Positions 20,027 through 29,509 of a stretch of DNA of 64,000 nucleotides are shown piece by piece. The number at the start of each line of letters is the position of its first letter. Position 1 is the first letter of the stretch. The stretch comes from Ardenticatenia bacterium. GTDB taxonomy: Bacteria; Chloroflexota; Anaerolineae; 4572-78; NAK82. The position numbers and the translations under genes were made by a program. The stretch spans positions 18,972 to 82,971 of the forward strand of contig QEXY01000123.1 of NCBI GenBank assembly GCA_003130875.1, in the 5' to 3' direction. The notes beneath the pieces are model-generated. The model was given only the letters and a program-made list of their open reading frames with translations, was not told where the DNA came from and made no database searches.

Positions 20027-21403
20027 CTAACGCTCACGATACAGGCGCTCGCGAATGCGCATGATGTCACGGCGCAGCGTATCCTTGCGCTCGATCTCGC
20101 AGGCGATCTTCTGCGCGCCGTGCAGGATAGTGGTGTGATCGCGCCCTCCCAATGCCTGACCGATTTCGGGCAGCGAGGCGCCGGCCTCCTGACGTGCCAG
20201 ATACATCACCATCTGACGTGGCACGACCACCTCTTTATGGCGGCTGGGGCCGAGCAGCTCTTCCCTTGAGATGCCATAATGGGCCGACACGACAGCGATG
20301 ATCTCATCTATGCTGACGCGTCGCCTGTGTTCTACCAGGTTGCTAAGAGCGCTTTGTGCCATCGCCAGAGTAATTTTCTCGCCGCTCAGCTGGGCGTGCG
20401 CCAAAACGCGGTTGAGAGCGCCCTCCAGCTCACGGATGTTGTTCTGCATCTGCCCGGCGATGAAATAGACCACATCATCGGGCAAGTGTGCTCCTTGTGC
20501 CTCCGCTTTGGCACGCAAGATGGCGATGCGCAGCTCCAGGTCGGGTGGCTGAATGTCGGCGATCAGCCCCCACTGGAAGCGCGAGGCCAGACGCTCTTCC
20601 AACGTGGTGATCGCCTGCGGTGGCCGATCACTCGACATAACAATCTGCCGCCCGGAGGAGTGCAATGCATTGAAGGTGTGGAAAAATTCCTCTTGGGTGC
20701 TCTCCTTGCCGGCGATGAACTGGATGTCGTCCACCAGAAGAAAATCCGCGCTGCGATAACACTCGCGAAACGCCTCGGTAGAACGCGTGCGGATGGCGTT
20801 GATCAGGTCGTTAGTGAAGGTTTCGGAAGATACATAGAGCACCCTCCGGCGGTGTTCCTGGGCGTAATTGCCGATCGCCTGGAGAAGATGGGTTTTGCCC
20901 AACCCCACACCGCCGTAGATGAACAGGGGGTTATAAGCACGCGCGGGGTTTTCCGCCACTGCCAGACAGGCGGCATAAGCCAGACGGTTCGAGCTGCCCA
21001 CGATGAAACGGTCGAACGTGTAACGCCCATTAAGGGTAAAGCGTGATGGGTTACCGAAACCCGACGATGCCTCGGGCCTTGTGTTGGCGCTTCGTTCCTC
21101 GCCGTTGGGGGAATGCAATTCCAACATGGGCGGTTGCTGTGATGGGCGGAGTGGCTGTGCCTGTACCACAAAACGCACCTCGACCGATCGATTGAGGATG
21201 CCGGTCAACGTGCGCTTGATGACCCCCATCAGGCGGTTTTCCAGCCAGTCCTTAGCATAGCCGTTCTGCACACCGATGATGAAGGTGCCATCCTCGTAGG
21301 CAATGGCATGGGTTGGTTTGACCCAGGTATCGAAGGTAGCTTTGGTCATCTGCATTTGCAACTCGCCGAGAGCTGCTTGCCATACGGTCTGTGGGTTCAC
21401 CAT
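20027..21403 (-). CDS. dnaA: Chromosomal replication initiator protein DnaA
   Basis: RFTLNGRYTFDRFIVGSSNRLAYAACLAVAENPARAYNPLFIYGGVGLGKTHLLQAIGNY; C-terminal GGRDHTTILHGAQKI DnaA-box binding motif. Confidence 0.98.
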   Translation of the reverse strand: MVNPQTVWQAALGELQMQMTKATFDTWVKPTHAIAYEDGTFIIGVQNGYAKDWLENRLMGVIKRTLTGILNRSVEVRFVVQAQPLRPSQQPPMLELHSPNGEERSANTRPEASSGFGNPSRFTLNGRYTFDRFIVGSSNRLAYAACLAVAENPARAYNPLFIYGGVGLGKTHLLQAIGNYAQEHRRRVLYVSSETFTNDLINAIRTRSTEAFRECYRSADFLLVDDIQFIAGKESTQEEFFHTFNALHSSGRQIVMSSDRPPQAITTLEERLASRFQWGLIADIQPPDLELRIAILRAKAEAQGAHLPDDVVYFIAGQMQNNIRELEGALNRVLAHAQLSGEKITLAMAQSALSNLVEHRRRVSIDEIIAVVSAHYGISREELLGPSRHKEVVVPRQMVMYLARQEAGASLPEIGQALGGRDHTTILHGAQKIACEIERKDTLRRDIMRIRERLYRER

Positions 21404-21952
21404 ATGCCCAACCTGTCGGATGCATAAGAACCCCCTTCTGCCGCACCGGCGGATTAATGCGCCCCGCTACACCGTAGCCAACACGCCCACCGGTGGCAAA
21501 AGGGGGCAAAAGAGCTCTATGGAGTCATCACCATAGGACACTTGCCTGAACCGCTCGCTGTTTGACACTTAAAAACGGATGTCAGTTGGCCAAACACATA
21601 GGACAAGGCGCAGAAGTGACGTCACACCTTGAGGATTGACATCAGCCTTGCCCGTTTCGGAGTGCGGGTGAATGTAAGTACAACGCGATCCTCATTTTAG
21701 CACACGGGTGGGGCGGCGTCAATGCCATTTTGTACCGTTTCAGGAAGGTGCAGCTCTAAATTTAAGGTTGCGCACGCTACGATAGCTTGCAGCGCAACAA
21801 GTTGTGGATAGTCTGATCGCACAATCCCAGGGATAGAGGCGATAATACACGCCGTTGGGATTATGCAACAGGGCTTGGGGGCGGGTTTTAAGGTTATTAT
21901 GGCAAATGGAAGCCATATGGCGTATAATAGCGAAGCGCTCGTGGAGGTGCAT

Positions 21953-22639
21953 ATGGCTGAGAAAATCTTGCTGGTGGAGGATGAAGCGCGTGTGGCCAGT
22001 GTGATCAGCCGCACGCTGCGCATGGAAGGCTATCAGGTCGAGGTGGCGCCCGATGGCGAGACCGCGCTCAGCAAGACCCTCAGCGCCCCACCTGATCTCA
22101 TTATCCTGGATCTGATGCTGCCCGACGTGGACGGGCTGGAGGTGTGTCGCCAGCTGCGCGCCGCCGGATTCAAAGAGCCCGTGTTGATGCTCACCGCGCG
22201 CGACGCCATCCCTGACCGCGTGGCCGGTCTGGACGCCGGCGCCGACGATTACCTGGTCAAGCCGTTCGACTTTGATGAGCTCCTGGCGCGCCTGCGCGCG
22301 TTGCTGCGCCGTGCAGCGCGTTCCGAGGTCAAAGGGCCGCTGCGCTTTGCCGACCTGGAGCTCGACCCGGTCACGCGACGCTGCACACGCGCTGGGCGTC
22401 CCATCCATCTCACCACGCGGGAGTTCGACATCCTGGAGCTCTTTATGCGTCATCCCAACCAGGTGTTGACGCGCGACCTCATTTACGATCGCATCTGGTC
22501 GTATGACTTCGCCGGCGAGTCAAACATCATCGATGTATACGTGCGCTACTTGCGCGCGAAAACCGAGGAGGGAGGTGGCTCGCGCCTGATCCACACGGTG
22601 CGCGGAGTGGGCTACGTGCTGCGTGAAGAGCCCTGGTGA
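21953..22639 (+). CDS. OmpR-family response regulator
   Basis: [19 protein letters not shown]...[15 protein letters not shown]...[18 protein letters not shown] plus winged-helix; start chosen at MAEKIL (ORF begins at 21863). Confidence 0.93.
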   Translation: MAEKILLVEDEARVASVISRTLRMEGYQVEVAPDGETALSKTLSAPPDLIILDLMLPDVDGLEVCRQLRAAGFKEPVLMLTARDAIPDRVAGLDAGADDYLVKPFDFDELLARLRALLRRAARSEVKGPLRFADLELDPVTRRCTRAGRPIHLTTREFDILELFMRHPNQVLTRDLIYDRIWSYDFAGESNIIDVYVRYLRAKTEEGGGSRLIHTVRGVGYVLREEPW

Positions 22640-22645
22640 GCCATT

Positions 22646-24067
22646 ATGGCCGTTCGCACGCGGCTGACCGTTTGGTACACTATCGTGACGGCAGGCATCC
22701 TGGCGCTCTACCTGCTGCTCAGCTTGGCGTTGTTGCGCGCCCAGCTGCTCCGCCAGGTGGACCGTCAGCTGGCCGAGCATGCCAGAGAGGTACGCGATGC
22801 ATTGCTCCAACGCACTGACTTCCGGCAGGCAGTGGATGAAGGCCGCATCCAATTGCCTGCCGTGCCACCCGGTGCACCCCCGATCTATCTCCAGGTGGTG
22901 CGCGGCAACGAAAGCGTCGCGGCGCGTTCCCCCAACCTGATCGGCTGGCGCTTGCCCCTCGACATGGACCTGGTGGCGCTCAACGTACAAGGGCGCGCTG
23001 CCCACAAGACGCTCATCACGGAAGAAAGCACACCCTTACGCCTCTATAGCCTTCCCTTAATGGATTCCGGGCGGATGGTCGGTGCTGTGCAAGCAGGCTA
23101 TCCGTTGCTGGACATCGAACAGACACTCCAACGCACCTGGACGACCTTGGCGGTGGGAGGGATTCTGATGTTGCTGGTGTTGAGCTTGGCAGGCTGGTGG
23201 CTGGCGTCGCTGGCACTGCGCCCAGTGGATCATATCACGCGAGCGGCTCTGCAGATCGCCGACACGCCTGACTTGCGCCAGCGTCTGCCGCTCCCTCGAG
23301 TGCGCGATGAGACCTACCGCCTGGTGAGCACTTTCAACGCACTGTTGGACCGGCTGGCGCGCGTGATCGACGCCCAACAGCGCCTGGGGGCGGACGTCTC
23401 CCACGAGCTGCGCACGCCACTGACCACTATCCGGGGCAATGTGGCATTGCTGCGCCGCGGCGCTGCGGACGACCCGCAGGAACGGGAAATCGCCCTGGAC
23501 GCTATCGAAGCAGAGGTGAACCGGATGAGCCGCCTGGTCGCCGACCTGCTCCTCCTGGCTCAGGCGGACACCGGCATGCAGCTGGAAAAGCAGCTGGTGG
23601 AGATGGATACACTTCTGCTCGAGGTCTATCGTCAGGCACAAGCAATGGCGGCGGTGGGCTCAGGCGGTGTGGAACGCGTAGCGGTGCGCCTGGGCCACGA
23701 GGATCAAGCGCTGGTGCTGGGCGACCCCGACCGGCTGCGTCAGTTGTTGCTCAATCTGGTGGATAACGCCATCAAGTACACGCCGCGCGGCGGGACAATC
23801 ACTCTGTCGCTCTACCGCGAGGGGGGATGGGTGCGCGTCAGCGTGCAGGACACCGGCGTGGGCATTCCACCGGAGGCACTGCCGCACATCTTCGAGCGCT
23901 TCTTCCGCATGCCGCGCCAGGGACGTAAGGGCGTCGGGTTGGGGTTGGCCATTGCGCGCTGGATCGCTGAAGCGCATGGCGGCCGCCTTGAGGTGGAGAG
24001 CCAGGTGGGGCAGGGTTCCACCTTCACCCTGTGGCTGCCGGAGGCAGAAGGTTTTGCGCCTTCCTAG
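22646..24067 (+). CDS. HAMP-domain sensor histidine kinase
   Basis: DVSHELRTPLTTIRGNVALL (H box), NLVDNAIKYTPRGG (N box), DTGVGIP, GVGLGLAIARWIAEAHGG. Confidence 0.95.
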   Translation: MAVRTRLTVWYTIVTAGILALYLLLSLALLRAQLLRQVDRQLAEHAREVRDALLQRTDFRQAVDEGRIQLPAVPPGAPPIYLQVVRGNESVAARSPNLIGWRLPLDMDLVALNVQGRAAHKTLITEESTPLRLYSLPLMDSGRMVGAVQAGYPLLDIEQTLQRTWTTLAVGGILMLLVLSLAGWWLASLALRPVDHITRAALQIADTPDLRQRLPLPRVRDETYRLVSTFNALLDRLARVIDAQQRLGADVSHELRTPLTTIRGNVALLRRGAADDPQEREIALDAIEAEVNRMSRLVADLLLLAQADTGMQLEKQLVEMDTLLLEVYRQAQAMAAVGSGGVERVAVRLGHEDQALVLGDPDRLRQLLLNLVDNAIKYTPRGGTITLSLYREGGWVRVSVQDTGVGIPPEALPHIFERFFRMPRQGRKGVGLGLAIARWIAEAHGGRLEVESQVGQGSTFTLWLPEAEGFAPS

Positions 24068-24086
24068 GCACAAACCTTGGGGCGCT

Positions 24087-24115
24087 TTGATTTTCTGTCA
24101 AGTATGTGACATAAT
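24087..24115 (+). promoter_or_regulatory. Candidate promoter TTGATT-N17-CATAAT upstream of the SpoIID-domain fusion gene
   Basis: TTGATT 24087-24092, CATAAT 24110-24115, 17-bp spacer. Confidence 0.4.
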
Positions 24116-24172
24116 AGCATATGGGAATGGAATGGTTGCAGGCCGATGGTTGTTGCCTGAGGAGGGGGACAC

Positions 24173-26896
24173 ATGCGTCGTCCAGGCATATGGGTCGCAA
24201 ATGGCAGCCCATCCGATCCGGCCAAGATGTTGAGCTGGCGCCCCGGCGCGTTGACCGCGTTCTTCGACTACCTCGGACCTAACCGCGTGCTGCCCTATAA
24301 GCAGCAGTATCCCGACGTCGTGGTCACCGTGCGCTTTCAACACCCCCATAACTGGCAGGAGGACATCGGCGCCTCGGCGCGGCGGCTGAGCGATATGGTG
24401 ATCAGCAAATGGCCCGAAATCCGCGATCTGGACGCCTATGTCTATTTCTGCAACGAGATGAACCTGCATTACGAGAACGGCGACCCCAACCCGGGCAACC
24501 AGTCGCGCTACGAAACACCCGAGTTCTATCGGCGCTATGCCGATTGGGTACGCATCGTGGCGGATCGCATCAAACAGCGCTATCCTCAGATGAAGCTGGT
24601 GACGCCGCCCTTCGCCTTCGGCCATCATGAGGACGGCGCGCCGGACGACGAGGGCAATCCCACCGAGGGTTGGGCGGGTTATGACTACCTGGCCGACCTG
24701 GTGCGCAGCCATTTCAACAATATCATCACCTTCCATGCCTATTGGGGACACGCGGGCGGCAGCGTGCGCGACTGGCTGTATGACCCGCGCCTGTCCAGCT
24801 GGTACGCCTTCCGCTGGCGGCGTGTGCTGAAGCTGTTTGAGAGGCGCTACGGCATTCAGGCCAAGGTGATCATCGACGAGGCGGGCAATTTTGGCGCATC
24901 GGATCACGACTTCACCGATCAGGTGATCTACTACGCGCGCCAAACCCTGGCCGATCCACGTGTCATCGCATTGACCTTCTTCCTGTGGCAGGATCCGACG
25001 CGCAGCCCGGGCAATCTGCCCAACTCGTGGGTGGATCGCTGCCGCAGTTTGGAAAATCACGTGACGCGGTTAGCTGCCATGCCCGACGTGGAGATCGCGC
25101 CGCTGCAGCCCTCGCCGCCCGGCAAGGCGATCCGCGTCTTGATGCCGGATCAGACGGTGCGCGTGATGGATCTGGAGGAATACTTGCGCGGCGTCGTCGC
25201 CGCCGAGATGCCCTACACCTGGCCGCTCGAAGCGCTCAAAGCGCAGGCAGTGGCGGCACGCAGCTATGCTATGGTAGCGATTGCCCGCCCACGCCATCAT
25301 CCCGAAGCGGACGTCTGCACCACGACGCATTGCCAGGCGTACAACGAGGCGCGCATTAACCCCAATTCTGACCTCGCCGTGCGCCAGACGCGCGGTCAGG
25401 TGATCCTGTACAACAATCAGTTGGCGACGGCGTATTACAGTTCCAACTGCGGTGGCCATACGCTGGGCAACGAGACAGTGTGGGGTGGCCCACCGTTGCC
25501 CTATTTGCGCCCGGTGCCGTGTATCAACCCCGGCCCCAAGAAAGGGCACGGTGTGGGTATGTGCCAGTGGGGTGCCCATGACATGGCTATGCGCGGCGAC
25601 AGCTACGAAACCATCCTCAAGCACTACTATACCGGCATCCGCCTGTCATCCGAACCTGAGACATCCCCGACACCGCAACCAGTGACTGAGGAGGGGGAGA
25701 TTTGCGGCAAAGTGACCGATGCTCAGGGCCAGCCGGCGGCCAGCGTGCACCTGCGCCTGTCCCGCGAGGGCTGGAGCGGCGAGGCGATCACCGGTGCGGA
25801 CGGCAGCTATCGCTTCACCCAGCTGCCCGCCGGCACCTATGAGCTCGTTGTGGTGGGGTACGACCTGCGCCGCAGCGGATTGCAGCTGGCCAGAGGGCAG
25901 CGCATGACGTTGGATCTGCAGCTGCCCGCGCCGGTGGCGCCGCGCTGGGACATGCACGTCGAACGTAAGTTCGGCCTGCCCATCCTGGCCGGTTCGTTGC
26001 CGCGCCCCGGCATCGAGGTGACGCTGAAGTCGCCCATCGGTCTGACGTTCAAGCGTACCAGCGGCAGCAAGCCGCAGTATGGCCCAGGCGGCTTCGAGTT
26101 CTGGGCACCCAATCGCGGACTCTATACGCTCAGCTTTCTCGACCAGACATTCGAGCTGACGCTGGAGGGCGGGTTCACCTTTGTCACCTTCATCGAGGCA
26201 GGTAGCGCGCCTGCCAACAAGGGGATCATCCGCGGCCAGCTGCGTGATCCCAAGGGGATGCCGGTGGCGGGACGCCAGGTGACCTTGCGCGATGGAGGCG
26301 TGTCGCGCACCACGACCACCAGCGCGGATGGCAGCTTCCAGTTCGACGCGCTGGCTGCCGGCAGCTACACACTGAGCGTGCCGGATGCCGGCGTGATCCA
26401 GACGGTGCAGAACGATGGGCGCAGCACGACCACCGTCGCGTTGACGCTACCAGCTGCGCCGCCGGAGCCGCCACAGCCCAGCGGCGGATGGATGATGAAG
26501 GTGACGCGTGCACCCGGCATGGCGCTCATCGCGGGCACATTGCCGGAAGCGGGTATCCCATTGACGATCATCCCGCCGGTCGGCCAACCCATCCGCGTGG
26601 TCAGCGGCAGCTGGCCCAGCCTGGGTGTGGGCGGTTTCCGCGTGCCGGCGCTCCACCGCGGCACCTACACCATTCAGTTCCTGGATCAGGCGTTCCAGCT
26701 GCCGATGGATGGCCAGTATACCTTGCTCACCTTTGTGCGCACGGCGCCGGCCAGCTCTCCGGCAGATACCCAATCAGCGGATGCCATAGTGCGCTTGGTG
26801 TCATCCCCGATGCCGCGCGCGGCAGCGGAGGAGCTCCTGAGCCATCTGGAGGCCGATCCGCAGACGCGCGGTCGCTTTGGGCTGGAGAACCCATGA
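24173..26896 (+). CDS. Multidomain protein: GH-A-like TIM barrel + SpoIID/LytB domain + alternating carboxypeptidase-regulatory-like and repeated beta domains
   Basis: YFCNEMN and VIIDEAGNFG (GH-A-like acid/base and nucleophile); LEEYLRGVVAAEMPYTWPLEALKAQAVAARSYA...GVGMCQWGAHDMA (SpoIID); two GxVxDxxGxPxxGxxVxL domains and two WxMxVxRxxGxxxxAGxLPxxGI domains. Confidence 0.85.
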   Translation: MRRPGIWVANGSPSDPAKMLSWRPGALTAFFDYLGPNRVLPYKQQYPDVVVTVRFQHPHNWQEDIGASARRLSDMVISKWPEIRDLDAYVYFCNEMNLHYENGDPNPGNQSRYETPEFYRRYADWVRIVADRIKQRYPQMKLVTPPFAFGHHEDGAPDDEGNPTEGWAGYDYLADLVRSHFNNIITFHAYWGHAGGSVRDWLYDPRLSSWYAFRWRRVLKLFERRYGIQAKVIIDEAGNFGASDHDFTDQVIYYARQTLADPRVIALTFFLWQDPTRSPGNLPNSWVDRCRSLENHVTRLAAMPDVEIAPLQPSPPGKAIRVLMPDQTVRVMDLEEYLRGVVAAEMPYTWPLEALKAQAVAARSYAMVAIARPRHHPEADVCTTTHCQAYNEARINPNSDLAVRQTRGQVILYNNQLATAYYSSNCGGHTLGNETVWGGPPLPYLRPVPCINPGPKKGHGVGMCQWGAHDMAMRGDSYETILKHYYTGIRLSSEPETSPTPQPVTEEGEICGKVTDAQGQPAASVHLRLSREGWSGEAITGADGSYRFTQLPAGTYELVVVGYDLRRSGLQLARGQRMTLDLQLPAPVAPRWDMHVERKFGLPILAGSLPRPGIEVTLKSPIGLTFKRTSGSKPQYGPGGFEFWAPNRGLYTLSFLDQTFELTLEGGFTFVTFIEAGSAPANKGIIRGQLRDPKGMPVAGRQVTLRDGGVSRTTTTSADGSFQFDALAAGSYTLSVPDAGVIQTVQNDGRSTTTVALTLPAAPPEPPQPSGGWMMKVTRAPGMALIAGTLPEAGIPLTIIPPVGQPIRVVSGSWPSLGVGGFRVPALHRGTYTIQFLDQAFQLPMDGQYTLLTFVRTAPASSPADTQSADAIVRLVSSPMPRAAAEELLSHLEADPQTRGRFGLENP

Positions 26897-28128
26897 CCGA
26901 GCAGCTCACCCTGTTCCCTGCCCAAGACGAGGGAGGCCTGCCGCGCATCTTCACGGTGAGCGAGGTCACGCGGCGCATCCGAGCGTGGTTGGAAGCGGAT
27001 CGAGTGCTGCAAGATCTGTGGCTGGTAGGTGAGGTCTCCAACTGGAGGCAATCCCCTGCCGGCCACATCTACTTCACCCTCAAGGACGAGGAAGCGGCGC
27101 TGCGCTGTGTATTGTGGCGCTCCAATGCGCACCAGGTCAGCTATCTGCCATCCGGCGACGGCGAGACCGTGTTGGCGCACGGATACGTCTCCGTTTACGA
27201 CCCCCAGGGCGTTTATCAGCTCTATGTGGACGAACTCCAACCGCTGGGGTTGGGCAGCTGGTATGCGCGCTTTGAGGAATTGAAGCGCAAGCTGGAGGCG
27301 AAGGGTCTCTTTGCGCGCCCGCGCCGTCCTCTGCCGCGCTTTCCGCGACGCATCGGCGTGGTCACTTCACCCAGCGGCGCGGTGTTGCGTGACATCTTCA
27401 ACGTGCTGCGGCGGCGCTATCCGCTGGCCGAGGTGATCCTGGCGCCCACGCTGGTGCAGGGCGAAGACGCTCCGCCACAGATTGTGCGCGCCCTGGAGGC
27501 CATCACGCGGGTGCACGGGGTGGACGTGGTCATCCTGGCACGTGGCGGTGGCTCTATTGAGGACTTGTGGGCCTTCAACGATGAGCGGGTGGCGCGTGCC
27601 ATCGCCGCTTCGCCGGTGCCGGTGGTGTGTGGTGTGGGGCACGAGACCGACTTCACCATCGCCGACTTCGTCGCCGACGTGCGCGCCCCGACTCCCTCGG
27701 CAGCAGCTGAGCTGGTGACACCGGATCGCGCCGAATTGCAGCGGCGTGTCCAGGCACTGCGACGCGCGCTCGCGACCGCCTGTTTTGACCTGATCACCCG
27801 CCTGCGCCGTAAGCTCGAAGCGGAGGGGCGCGCGCTGCGCCAGCTGTCACCGCGCGCCACGTTGCAGCGCCAGCGCCAACACGTGGACGAGCTGGCACTG
27901 ACCATCATGCGCGCGATGCGCTATGCCATGGCATTGCGCCGCGAGCGGTTGAGCGGGCTGCGTCACCGCCTGGAAGTGCTGAATCCGGCAGCAACTCTGG
28001 CACGCGGCTATGCCATTGTGCGCCGCCAGGACGACCGCCGCGTGGTGATGCGGGTGGCGCAGGTTGCGTCGGGCGACCGCCTGAGCGTGCAGGTGTCCGA
28101 CGGCACCTTTATGAGCACGGTGGATTGA
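26893..28128 (+). CDS. xseA: Exodeoxyribonuclease VII large subunit
   Basis: IFTVSEVTRRIRAWLEADRVLQDLWLVGEVSNWRQSPAGHIYFTLKDEEAALRCVLW; ATGA overlap with the upstream gene; ORF-track start 26488 is upstream read-through. Confidence 0.95.
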   Translation: MTEQLTLFPAQDEGGLPRIFTVSEVTRRIRAWLEADRVLQDLWLVGEVSNWRQSPAGHIYFTLKDEEAALRCVLWRSNAHQVSYLPSGDGETVLAHGYVSVYDPQGVYQLYVDELQPLGLGSWYARFEELKRKLEAKGLFARPRRPLPRFPRRIGVVTSPSGAVLRDIFNVLRRRYPLAEVILAPTLVQGEDAPPQIVRALEAITRVHGVDVVILARGGGSIEDLWAFNDERVARAIAASPVPVVCGVGHETDFTIADFVADVRAPTPSAAAELVTPDRAELQRRVQALRRALATACFDLITRLRRKLEAEGRALRQLSPRATLQRQRQHVDELALTIMRAMRYAMALRRERLSGLRHRLEVLNPAATLARGYAIVRRQDDRRVVMRVAQVASGDRLSVQVSDGTFMSTVD

Positions 28129-28176
28129 AAATGAGGACTTCGCCTCGAGCGGAGTGATGATGAAAGGCGATAACGC

Positions 28177-28437
28177 ATGAGTGAAGAGGGGCATCTCACC
28201 TTTGAGCAGGCGCTGGCCGAGCTGGAGCAGCTGGTACAGGAAATGGAAAGCGGCAATCTGGAGCTCGAGCGCGCCCTGCAACTGTTCGAGCGCGGTATGC
28301 AGCTGGTGCGCTATTGCAACGAACAGCTGGACACCGCCGAGTTGCGCGTGCGCCAGCTGACACCCGATGCCGTGTCGGGCGGGGAGCCTGGCCTGACCCC
28401 CTTTGAGCTGCCTGAGCCACCCGAGGAGCCGTGGTGA
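28177..28437 (+). CDS. xseB: Exodeoxyribonuclease VII small subunit
   Basis: LTFEQALAELEQLVQEMESGNLELERALQLFERGMQLVRYCNEQLDTAELRV. Confidence 0.95.
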   Translation: MSEEGHLTFEQALAELEQLVQEMESGNLELERALQLFERGMQLVRYCNEQLDTAELRVRQLTPDAVSGGEPGLTPFELPEPPEEPW

Positions 28438-28463
28438 TCCGCGTGTTTTGCATCCGATAAGAT

Positions 28464-29138
28464 ATGGACGTGCCGGTTCGACAACGCTGGCGCATCACCT
28501 TCGCCAAAGAAAAGCCCTTGCGTTACATCTCCCATCTCGATCTGCATCGCACATGGGAGCGCGTCTTCCGCCGTGCCGGCATCCGTGTGGTGTACAGCCA
28601 GGGATTCAACCCGCAGCCGCGCATCCAGCTGGCTTCGGCATTGCCGGTGGGTTATGTCGGCAGCGCCGAGGTGATGGACGTCATCCTGGAGGAAGCGATC
28701 GAAGCGGAAGAGCTGGTGTCGCGCCTGCAGGCGGTAGCGCCGGTGGGCTTGCGCGTCCTCGCAGCGCGTCCCGTGCCGCTGCAGGCGCCCGCATTGCAGG
28801 CACAATTGCGCCAGGCGGAGTACTACGTGCAGATCTCCACATCGCTGCCTTGCGAGGAGATCGCGCGGCGCATCGCGGACTTCCTGAGCACCCCCCATTT
28901 GTTCCAGGAGCGCACGCGCCAGCGGCGCCGTGAGACGATCGACCTGAGGCCATTGGTGGACGACCTGCGCCTGGAACGCTGTGCCGACGGCGAGGCAGCG
29001 TTATGGATGCGCCTCAGCCAGAGTGCGCAGCGCTCGGTGCGCCCGGAGACGGTACTGGAAGCATTGGGGCTGGCAGGAACCCCGTCGCGCATTGAACGTA
29101 CCCGGCTGATCTGGCAGGCGGATCGAGAGGCTGATTGA
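28464..29138 (+). CDS. TIGR03936/DUF2344 family (radical SAM-associated) protein
   Basis: WRITFAKEKPLRYISHLDLHRTWERVFRRAGIRVVYSQGFNPQPRIQLASALPVGYVGSAEVMDV. Confidence 0.85.
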   Translation: MDVPVRQRWRITFAKEKPLRYISHLDLHRTWERVFRRAGIRVVYSQGFNPQPRIQLASALPVGYVGSAEVMDVILEEAIEAEELVSRLQAVAPVGLRVLAARPVPLQAPALQAQLRQAEYYVQISTSLPCEEIARRIADFLSTPHLFQERTRQRRRETIDLRPLVDDLRLERCADGEAALWMRLSQSAQRSVRPETVLEALGLAGTPSRIERTRLIWQADREAD

Positions 29139-29195
29139 GCCGAGCTGCGCGCGTGGGCGAGCAGTCAGGGACAATTGCACCACGGAGCACGCAGA

Positions 29196-29282
29196 GAGCA
29201 CACAAGAAATTTTCGGAGGAGGCTGACGTGCCCCAACTGCTCCTCCAGTTTGGAAGTGGAAATTAGCACTCCCTGTGTGCTC
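29196..29282. repeat. Nested inverted-repeat element (87 bp), candidate hairpin element
   Basis: GAGCACACA/TGTGTGCTC (9 bp), AATTTTC/GGAAATT (7 bp, one G-U) and GGAGGAG/CTCCTCC (7 bp), concentrically nested. Confidence 0.55.
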
Positions 29283-29427
29283 AACAGGTGGGCGCCGTCG
29301 CCAGCGCAATGGAATGAGCAACCGGTGTGTTGAAAAAACTGCCCAGCCGCCCACATGTTTTTTATCGAGGAAATGAGACCAATAAGGCGAGTGATCGAAC
29401 GTTTTCTCAGCACGCTCCCTTCAAGGC

Positions 29428-29456
29428 TTGCATGCCCTGAGCGGGCGTGCTATAAT
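29428..29456 (+). promoter_or_regulatory. Sigma70-like promoter TTGCAT-N17-TATAAT upstream of tatA
   Basis: TTGCAT 29428-29433, TATAAT 29451-29456, 17-bp spacer; tatA starts at 29510. Confidence 0.65.
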
Positions 29457-29509
29457 CTCTCTCAGCGCCCTGCAGGGCGACTCAGCAAACAACAAAGGAG
29501 TGCCGAGAT

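Noticed and set aside
21404-21952. Calling oriC outright
   Set aside because: Only one near-match DnaA box found by eye; no AT-rich unwinding element plus box cluster
26488-26892. Upstream N-terminal extension of the xseA ORF
   Set aside because: The extra 135 residues are out-of-frame read-through of the upstream gene; XseA homology starts at MTEQLTLF (26893)
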